Position numbers and translations under genes: made by a program. Below the pieces are notes generated by a model that worked only from the letters and a program-made list of their open reading frames with translations, was not told the origin of the DNA and did no database searches. This document shows, piece by piece, positions 25,195 through 35,800 of a stretch of 64,000 bases of DNA. The stretch is from an uncultured Muribaculum sp. (lineage in GTDB: Bacteria; Bacteroidota; Bacteroidia; Bacteroidales; Muribaculaceae), in contig NZ_CAJTYX010000010.1 of the NCBI RefSeq assembly GCF_910583865.1, positions 11,901-75,900 on the forward strand, written 5' to 3'. Each line of letters starts with the position of its first letter. The first letter of the stretch is position 1.

Positions 25195-25938
25195 ATGTCT
25201 GACAACGGCTATCGACAGAGTACTGCTGCCATGATATCATTGATTCGTCGCCCGGTCATCGCCGTGATGGCCTTGGCGATGGCGTGGTGCGGCATGACGG
25301 TGCCTGAGGCCGGCGCGCAGGAGACCGCATATAAATTTGAACTCGGGCCTGCCTTAGGGTTTAGCGGGTATCTCGGAGATGCCAACACGAGCAATCTTTA
25401 TGCCCACCCGGGATTTGCCGGAGGCGTGCTGTTCCGCTATCTGGTGAGTCCGCGCTGGAACATAAGGGGCAACCTCACCGTAGCCACTCTCAGCGGCAAC
25501 AGTGCCGACATGACCAACGTGCTGCCCGGAGGGGCATCATACGAATTCTCGTCGACCGTCTACGACCTCGGCGCGCGCATAGACTTCAACTTCTTCAACT
25601 ACGGCATAGGAGAGACTTACCGCAGGATGCGCCGTTGGACACCGTATCTAACCGTGGGAATGGGTGTGTCGATGGCCTCGTGCGGAGGTACTACCGCCGT
25701 TGCGTTCAACATACCGATGGGTGCGGGTTTGCGCTACAAGATCAATCCCCGCCTCAACCTTGGGCTGGAATGGAGCATGACCAAGGCGTTCACCGACAAG
25801 GTTGACGGCCCGGTGCTTAATGACTTATACGGCATAAAAAGCTCTTTTGCCAAGAATACCGACTGGTATTCCACCGTCATGGTTTCGCTGACGTTCGAGT
25901 TCGGCGAGCGGTGCAAAAGCTGCTATTATGTCGACTGA
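25195..25938 (+). CDS. DUF6089-family outer-membrane beta-barrel protein
   Basis: 247 residues from the first ATG. A second ATG at 25231 (residue 13) would give a more ordinary signal peptide, MISLIRRPVIAVMALAMAWC, and may be the true start. The mature part is a small barrel beginning FELGPALGFSGYLGDANTSNLYAHPGFAGGVLFRY, the DUF6089 signature, with further strands such as YDLGARIDFNFFNYG. It is 35 bases after the DUF6242 gene and 33 before uppS. Function is unknown, and conserved linkage with Bam genes suggests envelope biogenesis. Confidence 0.8.
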   Translation: MSDNGYRQSTAAMISLIRRPVIAVMALAMAWCGMTVPEAGAQETAYKFELGPALGFSGYLGDANTSNLYAHPGFAGGVLFRYLVSPRWNIRGNLTVATLSGNSADMTNVLPGGASYEFSSTVYDLGARIDFNFFNYGIGETYRRMRRWTPYLTVGMGVSMASCGGTTAVAFNIPMGAGLRYKINPRLNLGLEWSMTKAFTDKVDGPVLNDLYGIKSSFAKNTDWYSTVMVSLTFEFGERCKSCYYVD

Positions 25939-25971
25939 TATATATATTAACGATCAATTCATGTGACCGCT

Positions 25972-26727
25972 ATGTCATATAAAGATAAAATAGATCCGGA
26001 GCGCCTTCCGCGCCACGTGGCCGTTATAATGGACGGCAACGGGCGATGGGCGAAGGCTCACGGACTCGACCGTTCGGAAGGGCACGTCGAGGGGGTAAAC
26101 ACCGTGCGCAAGATTACCGAGATAGCTTCGGAGATCGGCGTCGGTTATCTCACGCTCTACACATTCTCGACCGAAAACTGGAACAGGCCTCAGGCTGAGG
26201 TGAATGCGCTGATGAATCTCGTGGTCGTGGCTATCGAGCGCGAGACGGCCGACCTGATAAAGAACAACGTGCGCCTCACCATGATAGGCGACTTCTCGCG
26301 CATGCCTGAATTTGCCTATACTCGCCTGTGCAAGTGTATGGACGACACATCGCACTGTACCGGACTGACGCTCGTGCTTGCCATAAGCTACTCGTCGCGC
26401 TGGGAAATTACCGATGCCGCGCGCAGGATAGCCATGGCCGTGGAGCGTGGTGAGATGCGTTCCGACGAGATTGTGCCCGAGACCGTGGCGAGCAATCTTG
26501 CCACCGCCGACATGCCGGACCCCGATCTGCTAATACGCACCGGCGGCGATCACCGTGTTAGCAATTTCCTGCTTTGGCAGATTGCTTACTCCGAGATTAT
26601 CGTCGTGCCGACTTTCTGGCCCGATTTCAGCAAGGAGGATTTCTGCAAGGCCGTGGTAGACTTCCAGAGCCGCGAACGACGTTTCGGAAAGACTTCAGAA
26701 CAGGTAGGCGAGTCCGCCAAGCCGTAG
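25972..26727 (+). CDS. uppS: Isoprenyl transferase (undecaprenyl diphosphate synthase)
   Basis: 251 residues from the ATG at 25972; a GTG three codons upstream (25963) is also open. The UppS motif HVAVIMDGNGRWA carries the Mg-binding Asp at position 21. TLYTFSTENWNRP, LVLAISYSSRWEI and DPDLLIRTGGDHRVSNFLLWQIAYSEI are all intact. It builds C55-PP, the lipid carrier for peptidoglycan and surface glycans, in the cytoplasm. It is followed 68 bases later by bamA, the usual Bacteroidota order. Confidence 0.93.
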   Translation: MSYKDKIDPERLPRHVAVIMDGNGRWAKAHGLDRSEGHVEGVNTVRKITEIASEIGVGYLTLYTFSTENWNRPQAEVNALMNLVVVAIERETADLIKNNVRLTMIGDFSRMPEFAYTRLCKCMDDTSHCTGLTLVLAISYSSRWEITDAARRIAMAVERGEMRSDEIVPETVASNLATADMPDPDLLIRTGGDHRVSNFLLWQIAYSEIIVVPTFWPDFSKEDFCKAVVDFQSRERRFGKTSEQVGESAKP

Positions 26728-26795
26728 ACAAAGCATATACACTCACACATCAACAATATCACCCGACACGATATCCCCGAAAATAAAATAAGCTT

Positions 26796-29444
26796 ATGCT
26801 TAACCGACTGCTGACTTTCATCACTATTGCATTACTCTCCGCTACCACGGTCTCAATAGGGGCACAGACCCTTTCGGCCACTGCTCCCGCCGACACCGTG
26901 TACAATCCCAACATACTCTACACCGGCATGCCCAAAAGCTACGAGATCGCGGGCATAGAAGTGACCGGCGTCCCAAATTACGAGGACTATATCGTGATAG
27001 GCTACTCCGGACTCAATGTGGGCGACCGGGTGGAGATTCCCGGTCCGGACATCACCGCCGCCGCCAAGCGCTTTGCCCGCCAGGGGCTGTTCAGTTCCAT
27101 CCAGATCAAGGTGGCCAAAATGGTCGGCGACAAGGTGTGGCTCGAGTTCGCCCTCAAGCCACAGCCACGTATATCGGCCATAAACTACCATGGCGCGAGC
27201 AAGGGTGAGAAAAAGGATCTTGAGGAGCGCCTGCAGCTCATGAAGGGAAACCAGATCACGCAGAACATCGTGAACCGTGCCACCCAGATCATCAAGGGAT
27301 ACTACGCGCAGAAAGGTTTCGGAAACGCCGATGTGCGCATAGAGCAGATCGAGGACCTGTCGGCACCGAACGAGAACATAGTCAACATCAATATCGACAA
27401 GAACTCGAAGGTCAAGGTGCACAAGATCTACATCGACGGCAACGAGATGCTTTCAGACAATGCCATTCAGCGCGCCATGAAAAAGACCAACGAGAAGGGG
27501 AAACTTATCAATCTCTTCCGTCAGAAGAAATTCGTGGAGAGTGACTATCAGGACGACCTCGACCGTATCATCGCCAAATACAACGAGAAAGGCTATCGCG
27601 ATGCCAAGATATTGAGCGACAGCGTGGTGAAGTATGACGACAAGAATGTCGACGTGTATATCAACCTCGAAGAGGGCAAGAAATATTATATCAGCGACAT
27701 AGACTGGGTGGGAAATACGGTGTATCCTACCGAAGTGCTTGAGCGCATACTCGACATCCGCCCCGGCGATGTCTACAACCAGAAGCTGCTCAACAAGCGT
27801 ACCACAGAGGATGATGACGCCGTGAGCAACCTTTACCTCAATAACGGCTATCTGTTCTACCGACTTTTCCCCATAGAGAAGAATGTCAATGGTGACTCCA
27901 TCGAACTTGAAATGCGCATGATAGAGGGTCCGCAGGCTACAATCAACAATGTGATAATCAACGGTAACGACCGCCTTTACGAGAAGGTGATCCGCCGTGA
28001 GCTGCGTGTGAAGCCCGGACAGCTGTTCAGCAAGGACGACCTGATGCGTTCCGCACGCGAAATCGCACAGACGGGTCATTTCGACCCCGAGGCCATGGAT
28101 ATCCGTCCCGAGCCTAACGCCGACAACGGTACGGTCGATATCGTGTTCGGGCTCGAATCGAAGGCCAACGACCAGGTCGAAGTATCGTTCGGCTGGGGTC
28201 AGACGGGACTTATCGGAAAGCTTGCGTTAAAGTTCACCAACTTCTCAATCAAGAACCTCTTTAATCCAAGCTCCTACAAAGGTATCATCCCCCAGGGAGA
28301 GGGACAGACATTCACTATCTCGGCGCAGACCAACGCGAAGTACTACCAAAGTTATTCCATATCGTTCCTCGACCCATGGTTCGGCGGCAAGCGACCCAAC
28401 TCGTTGTCGGTGTCGGCCTACTATGCACGCCAGACCGGTATAAACTCGTCGTACTACAGCAGCAACTGGCGTAACCCGTATGCCTACAACTACTGGGGCT
28501 CGTCGTATGGCAGCAACTACTATAACGACTACTACCAGAATTCCTACGAGAACGCCTACGACCCAAACAAGGTGCTCCAGATGATCGGTGTCACCGTAGG
28601 TATCGGAAAGCGTCTCAGCTGGCCTGATGACTACTTCACCTTCCAGGCCGAGGTGGGCTATCAGTGGTATTACCTCAAGAACTGGGATTACCTCTACTAC
28701 ATGAACAACGGTACCTCCAATTCTCTGACCCTCGGCCTGACCCTCGCGCGCCAGTCGATCGACAACCCTCTCTACACACGAAGCGGTTCGATCTTCTCGC
28801 TCAACCTCCAGCTCACCCCTCCGGCATCGCTATTCGGCAAGAAAGACTGGAAGCGTCTGTCGCAGGAGAGCGCCGACGGCTCGGTGGAGGCCAAAAAACA
28901 GATGTACCGCTGGATCGAGTATTGGAAGCTCCGCTTCAAGAGCCGCACCTATACTCCGCTCACCGATCCCGCCGGCAAGTGGACGCTCGTGATGATGACA
29001 CGTGCCGACTTCGGATTGCTCGGCAGCTACAACAAGTATCTCAAGACCCCGTTCGAGACGTTCTATGTAGGTGGCGACGGCATGTCGGGTTCATACACCT
29101 ATGCCACCGAGACCATCGCTCTGCGTGGATATGAGAACGGCCAGTTCACCCCATGGACTCGCGAGGGTTACGCATACGCCCGCGTGGGCATGGAGCTCCA
29201 CTTCCCATTCATGCTTTCCAATTCGACCACCATCTATGGTCTGACATTCGTGGAGGCCGGTAACGCGTGGACTGCCGTGAAGGACTTCCAGCCCTTCGAC
29301 CTGAAGCGCTCTGCCGGTGCCGGTGTCCGCATCTTCCTGCCGATGGTCGGCATGATGGGTATCGACTGGGCCTACGGTTTCGATACGGTGTACGGACGTA
29401 AGGGCGGAGGCCAGTTCCACTTCATCCTGGGTCAGGAATTCTGA
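26796..29444 (+). CDS. bamA: Outer-membrane assembly factor BamA
   Basis: 882 residues. A signal peptide (1-23) is followed by POTRA repeats (about 50-475, for example VHKIYIDGNEMLSDNAIQRAM and YISDIDWVGNTVYPTEVLERILDIRPGDVYNQ) and an Omp85 barrel with YSISFLDPWFGGKRPNSLSVS and the final QFHFILGQEF. It inserts barrel proteins into the outer membrane. An unusual Tyr/Asn/Ser-rich stretch (about residues 549-590) follows an early barrel strand and should be an enlarged surface loop. It is flanked by uppS and a Skp-like chaperone gene. Confidence 0.95.
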   Translation: MLNRLLTFITIALLSATTVSIGAQTLSATAPADTVYNPNILYTGMPKSYEIAGIEVTGVPNYEDYIVIGYSGLNVGDRVEIPGPDITAAAKRFARQGLFSSIQIKVAKMVGDKVWLEFALKPQPRISAINYHGASKGEKKDLEERLQLMKGNQITQNIVNRATQIIKGYYAQKGFGNADVRIEQIEDLSAPNENIVNINIDKNSKVKVHKIYIDGNEMLSDNAIQRAMKKTNEKGKLINLFRQKKFVESDYQDDLDRIIAKYNEKGYRDAKILSDSVVKYDDKNVDVYINLEEGKKYYISDIDWVGNTVYPTEVLERILDIRPGDVYNQKLLNKRTTEDDDAVSNLYLNNGYLFYRLFPIEKNVNGDSIELEMRMIEGPQATINNVIINGNDRLYEKVIRRELRVKPGQLFSKDDLMRSAREIAQTGHFDPEAMDIRPEPNADNGTVDIVFGLESKANDQVEVSFGWGQTGLIGKLALKFTNFSIKNLFNPSSYKGIIPQGEGQTFTISAQTNAKYYQSYSISFLDPWFGGKRPNSLSVSAYYARQTGINSSYYSSNWRNPYAYNYWGSSYGSNYYNDYYQNSYENAYDPNKVLQMIGVTVGIGKRLSWPDDYFTFQAEVGYQWYYLKNWDYLYYMNNGTSNSLTLGLTLARQSIDNPLYTRSGSIFSLNLQLTPPASLFGKKDWKRLSQESADGSVEAKKQMYRWIEYWKLRFKSRTYTPLTDPAGKWTLVMMTRADFGLLGSYNKYLKTPFETFYVGGDGMSGSYTYATETIALRGYENGQFTPWTREGYAYARVGMELHFPFMLSNSTTIYGLTFVEAGNAWTAVKDFQPFDLKRSAGAGVRIFLPMVGMMGIDWAYGFDTVYGRKGGGQFHFILGQEF

Positions 29445-29571
29445 TGCGATTGACTAAAAATAGTTAACGGCTTCAAACCATTCCAAGCCTTAGGTGTCAT
29501 ATTATTGAATGCCTGTCTGTCTCATACGGATTCGGCATGCGTCTATCAACTCTCTTAACAAATTAATAAAC

Positions 29572-30087
29572 ATGAAAAGACTTACCATAGCCTTGATGCT
29601 CTGTGTGGCATGCTGCTGCGGAGCGTTCGCCCAGAAATTCGCCTTGATCGATATGGAATATATCCTCAAGAACGTGCCTTCCTACGAGATGGCCAACGAG
29701 CAGCTCAACCAGATATCGCAGCGTTGGCAGAAAGAGGTGGAGGCAAAAGCCACCGAGGCCCAGACCATGTATAAGAACTATCAGGCCGATATGGTTTTCC
29801 TCACCGACGAGCAGAAAACCAAGAAAGAGGCCGAGATCGTGGCCAAGGAGAAAGAGGCTACAGAGCTTCGCTATAAGTATTTCGGCCCGGAAGGCGAGCT
29901 TTACAAAAAGCGCCAGACCCTGATGCAGCCCATCCAGGACGAGGTGTATAACGCTGTCAAGAAGGTGAGCGAGGAGCGCGGTTACCAGTGCGTGTTCGAC
30001 CGTGCCTCATCGGCCAACATTATCTTCGCCTCACCTCGTATCGATGTCAGCAACGAGGTGCTTGCCAAGATGGGCTACGCGAAATAG
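29572..30087 (+). CDS. Skp/OmpH-family periplasmic chaperone (first copy)
   Basis: 171 residues from the ATG at 29572. The earlier in-frame start at 29509 would add 21 residues before the signal peptide MKRLTIALMLCVACCCGAFAQ. The core starts KFALIDMEYILKNVPSYEMANEQL and continues as a long charged coiled coil (about 35-110), the Skp/OmpH pattern. It escorts unfolded barrel proteins to BamA, whose gene is directly upstream. A perfect long hairpin follows the stop codon. Its usual partner, the second Skp gene, is 11 kb away at 41206. Confidence 0.88.
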   Translation: MKRLTIALMLCVACCCGAFAQKFALIDMEYILKNVPSYEMANEQLNQISQRWQKEVEAKATEAQTMYKNYQADMVFLTDEQKTKKEAEIVAKEKEATELRYKYFGPEGELYKKRQTLMQPIQDEVYNAVKKVSEERGYQCVFDRASSANIIFASPRIDVSNEVLAKMGYAK

Positions 30088-30116
30088 CAACGTAGCTTCC
30101 TGCATTTAAGATATAC

Positions 30117-30169
30117 CAATATGCCGGACGGGTGGTATCGAATTTCGATACCACCCGTCCGGCATATTG
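30117..30169 (+). terminator. Perfect 24-bp stem hairpin after skp-1
   Basis: Bases 30117-30140 pair without mismatch with 30146-30169 around the loop AATTT. No T run follows. It lies 29 bases after the stop and separates the Bam/Skp genes from the LRR gene promoter. It may mark the left side of the inserted surface-protein segment. Confidence 0.6.
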
Positions 30170-30210
30170 ACATGATGATGAATCTGTGTAAAAAAACAAA
30201 CACATAATCC

Positions 30211-30240
30211 TTGAAGTAGATATAAAAATATGTATATTTG
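30211..30240 (+). promoter_or_regulatory. Promoter of the LRR and giant surface protein pair
   Basis: TTG (30211-30213), 19-bp spacer and TATATTTG (30233-30240) match the Bacteroidota consensus. The leader to the ATG at 30310 is about 60 bases. Confidence 0.75.
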
Positions 30241-30309
30241 CGAGTGTTTTGTACAGATAAATCATAATAAACCTGAATATAATTATACACAATAATACAC
30301 ATTACTGCA

Positions 30310-32799
30310 ATGAATGGATTTATTAAAATTGTCGGAACGTTGGCGGCATTGGCTGTCAGTGTCCCTATGCCTGTAATCGCGCAATCGACCGGCTATGCTC
30401 AAGAGGTTATTGATACAGAAGAACCTCAATGGATTACGGTCAACCTCGAGAGTGCCGGTTCGCTTGGTGTCGAAGTGCTCTACAAGGTCGACAAACTCTC
30501 TGATGTGCAGCATCTGCGTGTCTCCGGGCCGCTCAATGATGCCGACTGGACGACTATGAAAAACATGACCTCCATAGTCAACCTCGACCTTTCGGAAGCT
30601 TATTCAGCGGGTATTCCAAGTCGAAACTTTGAAAATCGCACTACTCTTCAGTCTATTTTATTCCCGACAAACCTTGAAACTGTCGGGTCGTACTGTTTCT
30701 ATAAGTCCGGACTTGTCTCAGTGGCAATTCCAAAGTCTGTTATATCAATCGGTGAATATTGTTTCAACAACTGCAAAAGCCTCGTTACTGTGGATATAGA
30801 TGGTGTCACAACTTTGCCTCTTAGGTGTTTCCAATCATGTGATAATTTAACTAAGGTAATTCTGCATGATGGATTAAAACAGATTGCCGGATGGTGCTTT
30901 GAATGGGATAGGAATCTGTCAGAGATTATTTTGCCATCAACTATGGAAGTTATTGAAGATGGAGCATTTGCAGATTGTAAATCTTTGACAGAGATAATTT
31001 TTCCTGAAGGTATGAAGAACATTGATGGATCAGCATTCCATGATAGTGGACTATTAAAAGCAATTCTTCCGATTCAGTTGTCGAATTTAGGAGGCGGGGC
31101 ATTTCGCAACTGTACAGATTTGGAGGAGATAAGACTTCCCGCTACAGTTTTTTCTTATAGTAGTCAATTTTCCGGTTGCTCAAAAATAAAAAAAATCATG
31201 TGTACGACGGCTACTCCTCCAGCAATAAATGGCGATCCTTTTTGGTCTTTATCAAGAGAGAATGTAACTCTATATGTGCCCGATTTTGCGATAGTGGCGT
31301 ATAAACTTGACCCGTATTGGCTTCAGTTCGAGAATATTGAGGGTAGTGTGACGTCAGATTTTTATGCATTGAATTCCACCCTTTCGCTTACCAATAATCG
31401 CCGTATGGAAGGTACTCCGTCACTGGATATCCTCAAAGGCGGTAGCCTTGTCGTGGGTGGTTCTGCTCCCATGCCGTTGAATCATCTTGTAATCAAGGAA
31501 GATTTCTATTCCAATCAGTTCGGTTTCGGCCAGTTGCTTAACAGTTCTCCAGCCATGACCGCCAACAGCGTTACGCTTAGTATGTATTGTGATGGCAACC
31601 GGTGGTACTTCATATCGATGCCATGCGATGTGAAATTAAGCAATATAAAGAATGTGGACGATGCAAGCTTCGTGTTCCGCTATTATGACGGAGAGTCACG
31701 TGCCGCCAATGGAACCGGAAGCAGTTGGAAGGATGTCCCTGTCGACGGGACTCTTCAGGCCGGCCGCGCATACATCTATCAGACGGACAGGAACAGCACC
31801 ATAGAATTTACTCTTGATGTCACCGGTATCGAGGGGCTTCTTGCTTCAGGCCACCGTACAGTCCCCGTCAATGCCTGGACTTCAGAGAATCCCGCCAACG
31901 CAGGATGGAATCTCATAGGAAATCCCTCGCTTACATATTTCGATATGGCCTCGACTTCGCTTACATGCCCTATCACGGTATGGGATTCCTACAACCGGCG
32001 CTATGTGGCCTACTCGTTGATTGATGATGACGTAGTGCTGTATCCTACCCAGGCATTTTTCATGCAACAGATTGGTGAGAATGGCGAAATCACATTCGAT
32101 GCCAAAGGACGGCAGCTTACTTCTGAAGTCTCACGTCCTGCCGCAGTGGCTGCCGCAGGCATCGCGCGTCGTGTCATCTTCAATCTCGAGTTAGTTGTTG
32201 CCGGAGACGCTTCGTCCGACCGTACACGCATAGTGCTCAATGATGACGCTTCCTTGGATTATGAATGCGGCCGTGATGCATCGAAATTCTTTGCCGACGG
32301 CGGTGAAGTGGTGGAATTCTTTACCATGGATGGTTCGGGTAATCGCCTGGCCATCAATGAGCGTCCGGAAGGCGATTGCCGTGTGCGTCTCGGATTATAC
32401 GCTCCCGGAGCATCTACCCTTACAATCAGCGCTCCCCGTCTTGACGGCGAGGCCGTTCTCCATGATGCCGTTACCGGCAGATACGTGGACTTAAGGAAAG
32501 AGAACAGCTATACTTTCGATGTCGATAGCCGTGGATTCGTTCTCGATCGATTCTCGATTACCGTGCGCAAGCCCACCTCAGGCATTGGTGAAATTACCGG
32601 CGAAGATGATATGAAAGTCGCCGTCGACGGCAATATCCTCACGGTTGTCGGCGTCAAGGGGCTTCCCGTTATCGTGTATGCTCTCGACGGACGCGTTGCA
32701 GCCGTTGCCGATTCATGTGAGACACATAGTTTCACTCTCCCCGCCGGAATGTATGTTGTGAAAGCGGGCAAGACAGCCGTGAAATGCATCATAAGATAA
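30310..32799 (+). CDS. Secreted BspA-type leucine-rich repeat protein with C-terminal tag
   Basis: 829 residues. A signal peptide (about 1-25) is followed by LRR_5/BspA repeats at about 75-345 (for example LVSVAIPKSVISIGEYCFNN). A beta-rich region with VTLSMYCDGNRWYFISMPCDV and AGRAYIYQTDR follows. The C-terminus starts TSGIGEI and ends with a sorting-tail-like pattern (VIVYALDGRVAAVADS...LPAGMYVVKAGK). BspA-type proteins bind host or bacterial surface ligands. The repeat-coding part (about 30640-31340) is much richer in A+T and uses codons such as TTA and AAA that its flanks avoid, as if exchanged separately. It is followed 33 bases later by the giant protein. Confidence 0.8.
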   Translation: MNGFIKIVGTLAALAVSVPMPVIAQSTGYAQEVIDTEEPQWITVNLESAGSLGVEVLYKVDKLSDVQHLRVSGPLNDADWTTMKNMTSIVNLDLSEAYSAGIPSRNFENRTTLQSILFPTNLETVGSYCFYKSGLVSVAIPKSVISIGEYCFNNCKSLVTVDIDGVTTLPLRCFQSCDNLTKVILHDGLKQIAGWCFEWDRNLSEIILPSTMEVIEDGAFADCKSLTEIIFPEGMKNIDGSAFHDSGLLKAILPIQLSNLGGGAFRNCTDLEEIRLPATVFSYSSQFSGCSKIKKIMCTTATPPAINGDPFWSLSRENVTLYVPDFAIVAYKLDPYWLQFENIEGSVTSDFYALNSTLSLTNNRRMEGTPSLDILKGGSLVVGGSAPMPLNHLVIKEDFYSNQFGFGQLLNSSPAMTANSVTLSMYCDGNRWYFISMPCDVKLSNIKNVDDASFVFRYYDGESRAANGTGSSWKDVPVDGTLQAGRAYIYQTDRNSTIEFTLDVTGIEGLLASGHRTVPVNAWTSENPANAGWNLIGNPSLTYFDMASTSLTCPITVWDSYNRRYVAYSLIDDDVVLYPTQAFFMQQIGENGEITFDAKGRQLTSEVSRPAAVAAAGIARRVIFNLELVVAGDASSDRTRIVLNDDASLDYECGRDASKFFADGGEVVEFFTMDGSGNRLAINERPEGDCRVRLGLYAPGASTLTISAPRLDGEAVLHDAVTGRYVDLRKENSYTFDVDSRGFVLDRFSITVRKPTSGIGEITGEDDMKVAVDGNILTVVGVKGLPVIVYALDGRVAAVADSCETHSFTLPAGMYVVKAGKTAVKCIIR

Positions 32800-32832
32800 G
32801 AGCGTGGTTTGTTGCACTCAATGAAATGAAAA

Positions 32833-35800
32833 ATGAGATTTCTGAGATTTATATGCCTGTTAGCGGGGGTGTTTGCCACCCTCGGCATACAGGCTCAATA
32901 TGATCCCGTCAATCCTCCCGAACCTGGAGGCTATACTGTCAGGGCAAAGGCTGTTCCGGCCAACGGCGGCTCCGTATCGCCGGAGTCACATCTGCTCCAG
33001 ACCGGCGAAAGCGTGACTCTGACAGCCTATGCCTCTTCCAGCTATAAGTTCGAGGGATGGGAAGATACCGACGGTAATAGGTTATCATCAGATCGGAGCT
33101 ACAAGGTGACTATGGGTATGGCGGATGTAGAGCTGATCGCCCGCTTCGCATATAGCCCCGGCAGTCCTGCCGAGCCTGAGACGCCTCCTGCCTATGCGCA
33201 GGTGAATGCCACGGCGCTCCCTTCCGGTGGCGGCAGTGTTTCAGGTATGGGTCGTTTTGCGGTAGGCTCTGAAATACGGCTTTATGCCTATAATAATTCA
33301 AACTATACTTTCGTAGATTGGACTCGTAACGGTGAGACCATCGGCACAAGCGGGACATTGGTCTATACGGTGCTTGAAGCTGACAATGACTTGGTGGCGA
33401 ACTTCCGGTATGCTCCTTCCAATCCGTCTGAACCTGACGTACCTGTCGTTTCACACAGACTGTTCCTTGAATGCAGCCCGGCGGGAAGCGCTTCGTTCAA
33501 CCGTAATTCCGGTGATAAGGTTGCAGAGAACGAATCGGTCAGCCTTACGGCCTATCCTTCTACGGGATATCGTTTCCGTGACTGGACAGATGAATCCGGA
33601 ACCGTATTATCTACAGAACGGACATTCAGTTATAAGATGCCCGGCCACGATGTACGGCTACGGGCAAACATGATTTACTCCCCGACTGACCCTTCTGAGC
33701 CGTCGGTGCCTGCTACTACACGCAACGTTATTTATGGCGCACGCGAGCTTGCGATGCCTGGAGCCGACTTCATCTACGCTATATCGTTGGAAAATGTGGA
33801 CCGGATAATCGGTATGAACATCGACGTAAATATAACTGCTCCCGTTGCGTTGGATATGGCCATGGCCTCGCTTTCATCGCGTGCGTCGGGCCATACTTTG
33901 GCTGTAGAATCAATAGATGAATCGACTTACCGTCTTACGGTGCGCGGCAATGTGCCTTTCAACGGGGCGAACGGGCCGGTCATCCGTGTCCCCGCGCACC
34001 TCGATGCTTCGGCTGAGGTGGATGCGACGATTACTGTCGGCGTGTCGAAAGGTGTGGTGTTCAAGGATGGCGGGTCGCAGACTCCCGTGGATGCTGTCAA
34101 TGGCTCCGTGAAAGTGATTGCAATTCCCGAGACACTTCCCGACAGCCCCGACTTCATCGTGTCGCATGTGGATGCCCAGGCTGCATCGGTGATGCCCGGC
34201 GATAATGTGACGCTTGACTGGACGGTCGAGAACGCAGGCAATATCGCCGCAACGGCCGGATGGAGTGAGTCCTTGTTCCTGTCAGGTGAAGATGGTAGAC
34301 GGATAGTGATCGGAACCACATACTACGACGGGAAGAATCTTGCTCCTGGCGAGAAAGTGGCACGTTCGGCTACATTGAGAATCAATGAACTGCCCGGAAT
34401 CTCAGGAAAGTTGAATGCCGGTGTCTCAATTGTCCCGTATGCTACGAGCGGGGAAATCGAGCAGAAGCAGTTCAATAATACGGCTATCGGAACAGGCTAT
34501 CCTCTGACGTTGGGCAAACGCCTGTTGCTGGAGATACCTACTACAGTGACCGAAGGCCGTGACCGGACGATCCGCGGGCGCATTGCCCGAAGTGGAAGCT
34601 GGAACGAGTCGGAGACCTTCATGCTTTCTGTGGAAAACGCCGATCCTCGTCTCTCCATGCCGGAAAGCGTGACCATATTCCGTGACCAGTCGGCGGCATA
34701 TTTTCAGCTTACCTTGGCCGATAATGAAGTAGCCGACGGAAATACCGATGTGGAGATTTCAGTTTCAGGTTCAGACTATCAGCCGGTAACCGCTATGATG
34801 ACAATTTCCGACGATGAATTCCCCACTTTCACCCTCGAAATCACACCCGATGAGATTGCAGAAGGGGAGAAGTCTGTTCTTACCATCATGCTACCTCAGC
34901 CTGCTGCTGCCGATTTGGAAATATCATTGAGCTGCGACAGGCCGTCACGGTTGCAATTTCCGGCCACAATAGTGATAATGTCTGGCAACACGTCGGCATC
35001 GTGTTGCGTGACTGCGACTGACAACAAGAGCGTCGATGGTGATGCCGATGTGACGTTGCGAGCTGTCGCACCGGGTTATATGGACGCGGAAACCTATCTG
35101 GCAGTAATTGATAACGACATACCCGCGCTTAAACTGGAGATAACACCTGCTGAGGTCGGTGAGAGTGCCGGACCTGCCGCCATGCGCGGCATGCTGCATC
35201 GCCTTGACAACTTTGACAAACGCGTCACGGTCATGTTAAGTGATGATTCAAAGGGAGGGATTTTTTATTCCACTGACCGGATCGAGCTTGATGCCGGAGT
35301 GCGCTCCGCAGAATTCTCTATCGGGGTGATCGACAACAATGTCGTCGATGGGGATCGCGACATCAATATCACGGCAGCTGTCTACATATCGACATGTAGC
35401 TGTGCCGCTACGGGTACAGGTGCCGGTATAGTCACAAAGTCAGTCAGGGTTATAGATGATGACGGACCTTCATTAGCGATAGAGGCTTCTAAATCGACAT
35501 TGCTTGAAGGCGACGATGATGGTATTGTCCTTACGGTGTCGCGCAACACCGACATATCGGCATCGCTTACCGTAAGGCTTTCGAGCGATGCCGACGATGT
35601 CCTTGTATACGACCGGCAGGTGACTATTCCTGCGGGGAGCACATCGGCTACAGTAAAAGTGACCGCACCGTCCAACACTGTTCAGGGCGACACTCGTACG
35701 GTAGTATTCGCGGCTGAGGCGGAGGGATTCTCAAAAGGCGTATTCTGGGCCATGCTTACCGACAGTTCGCTTCCGGATGCAATAATAAGTTCGTTGGAAC

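Noticed and set aside
30117..30169. Long perfect hairpin considered as a CRISPR-like repeat or attachment site
   Set aside because: Only one copy and no spacer series; better explained as a transcript-end hairpin.
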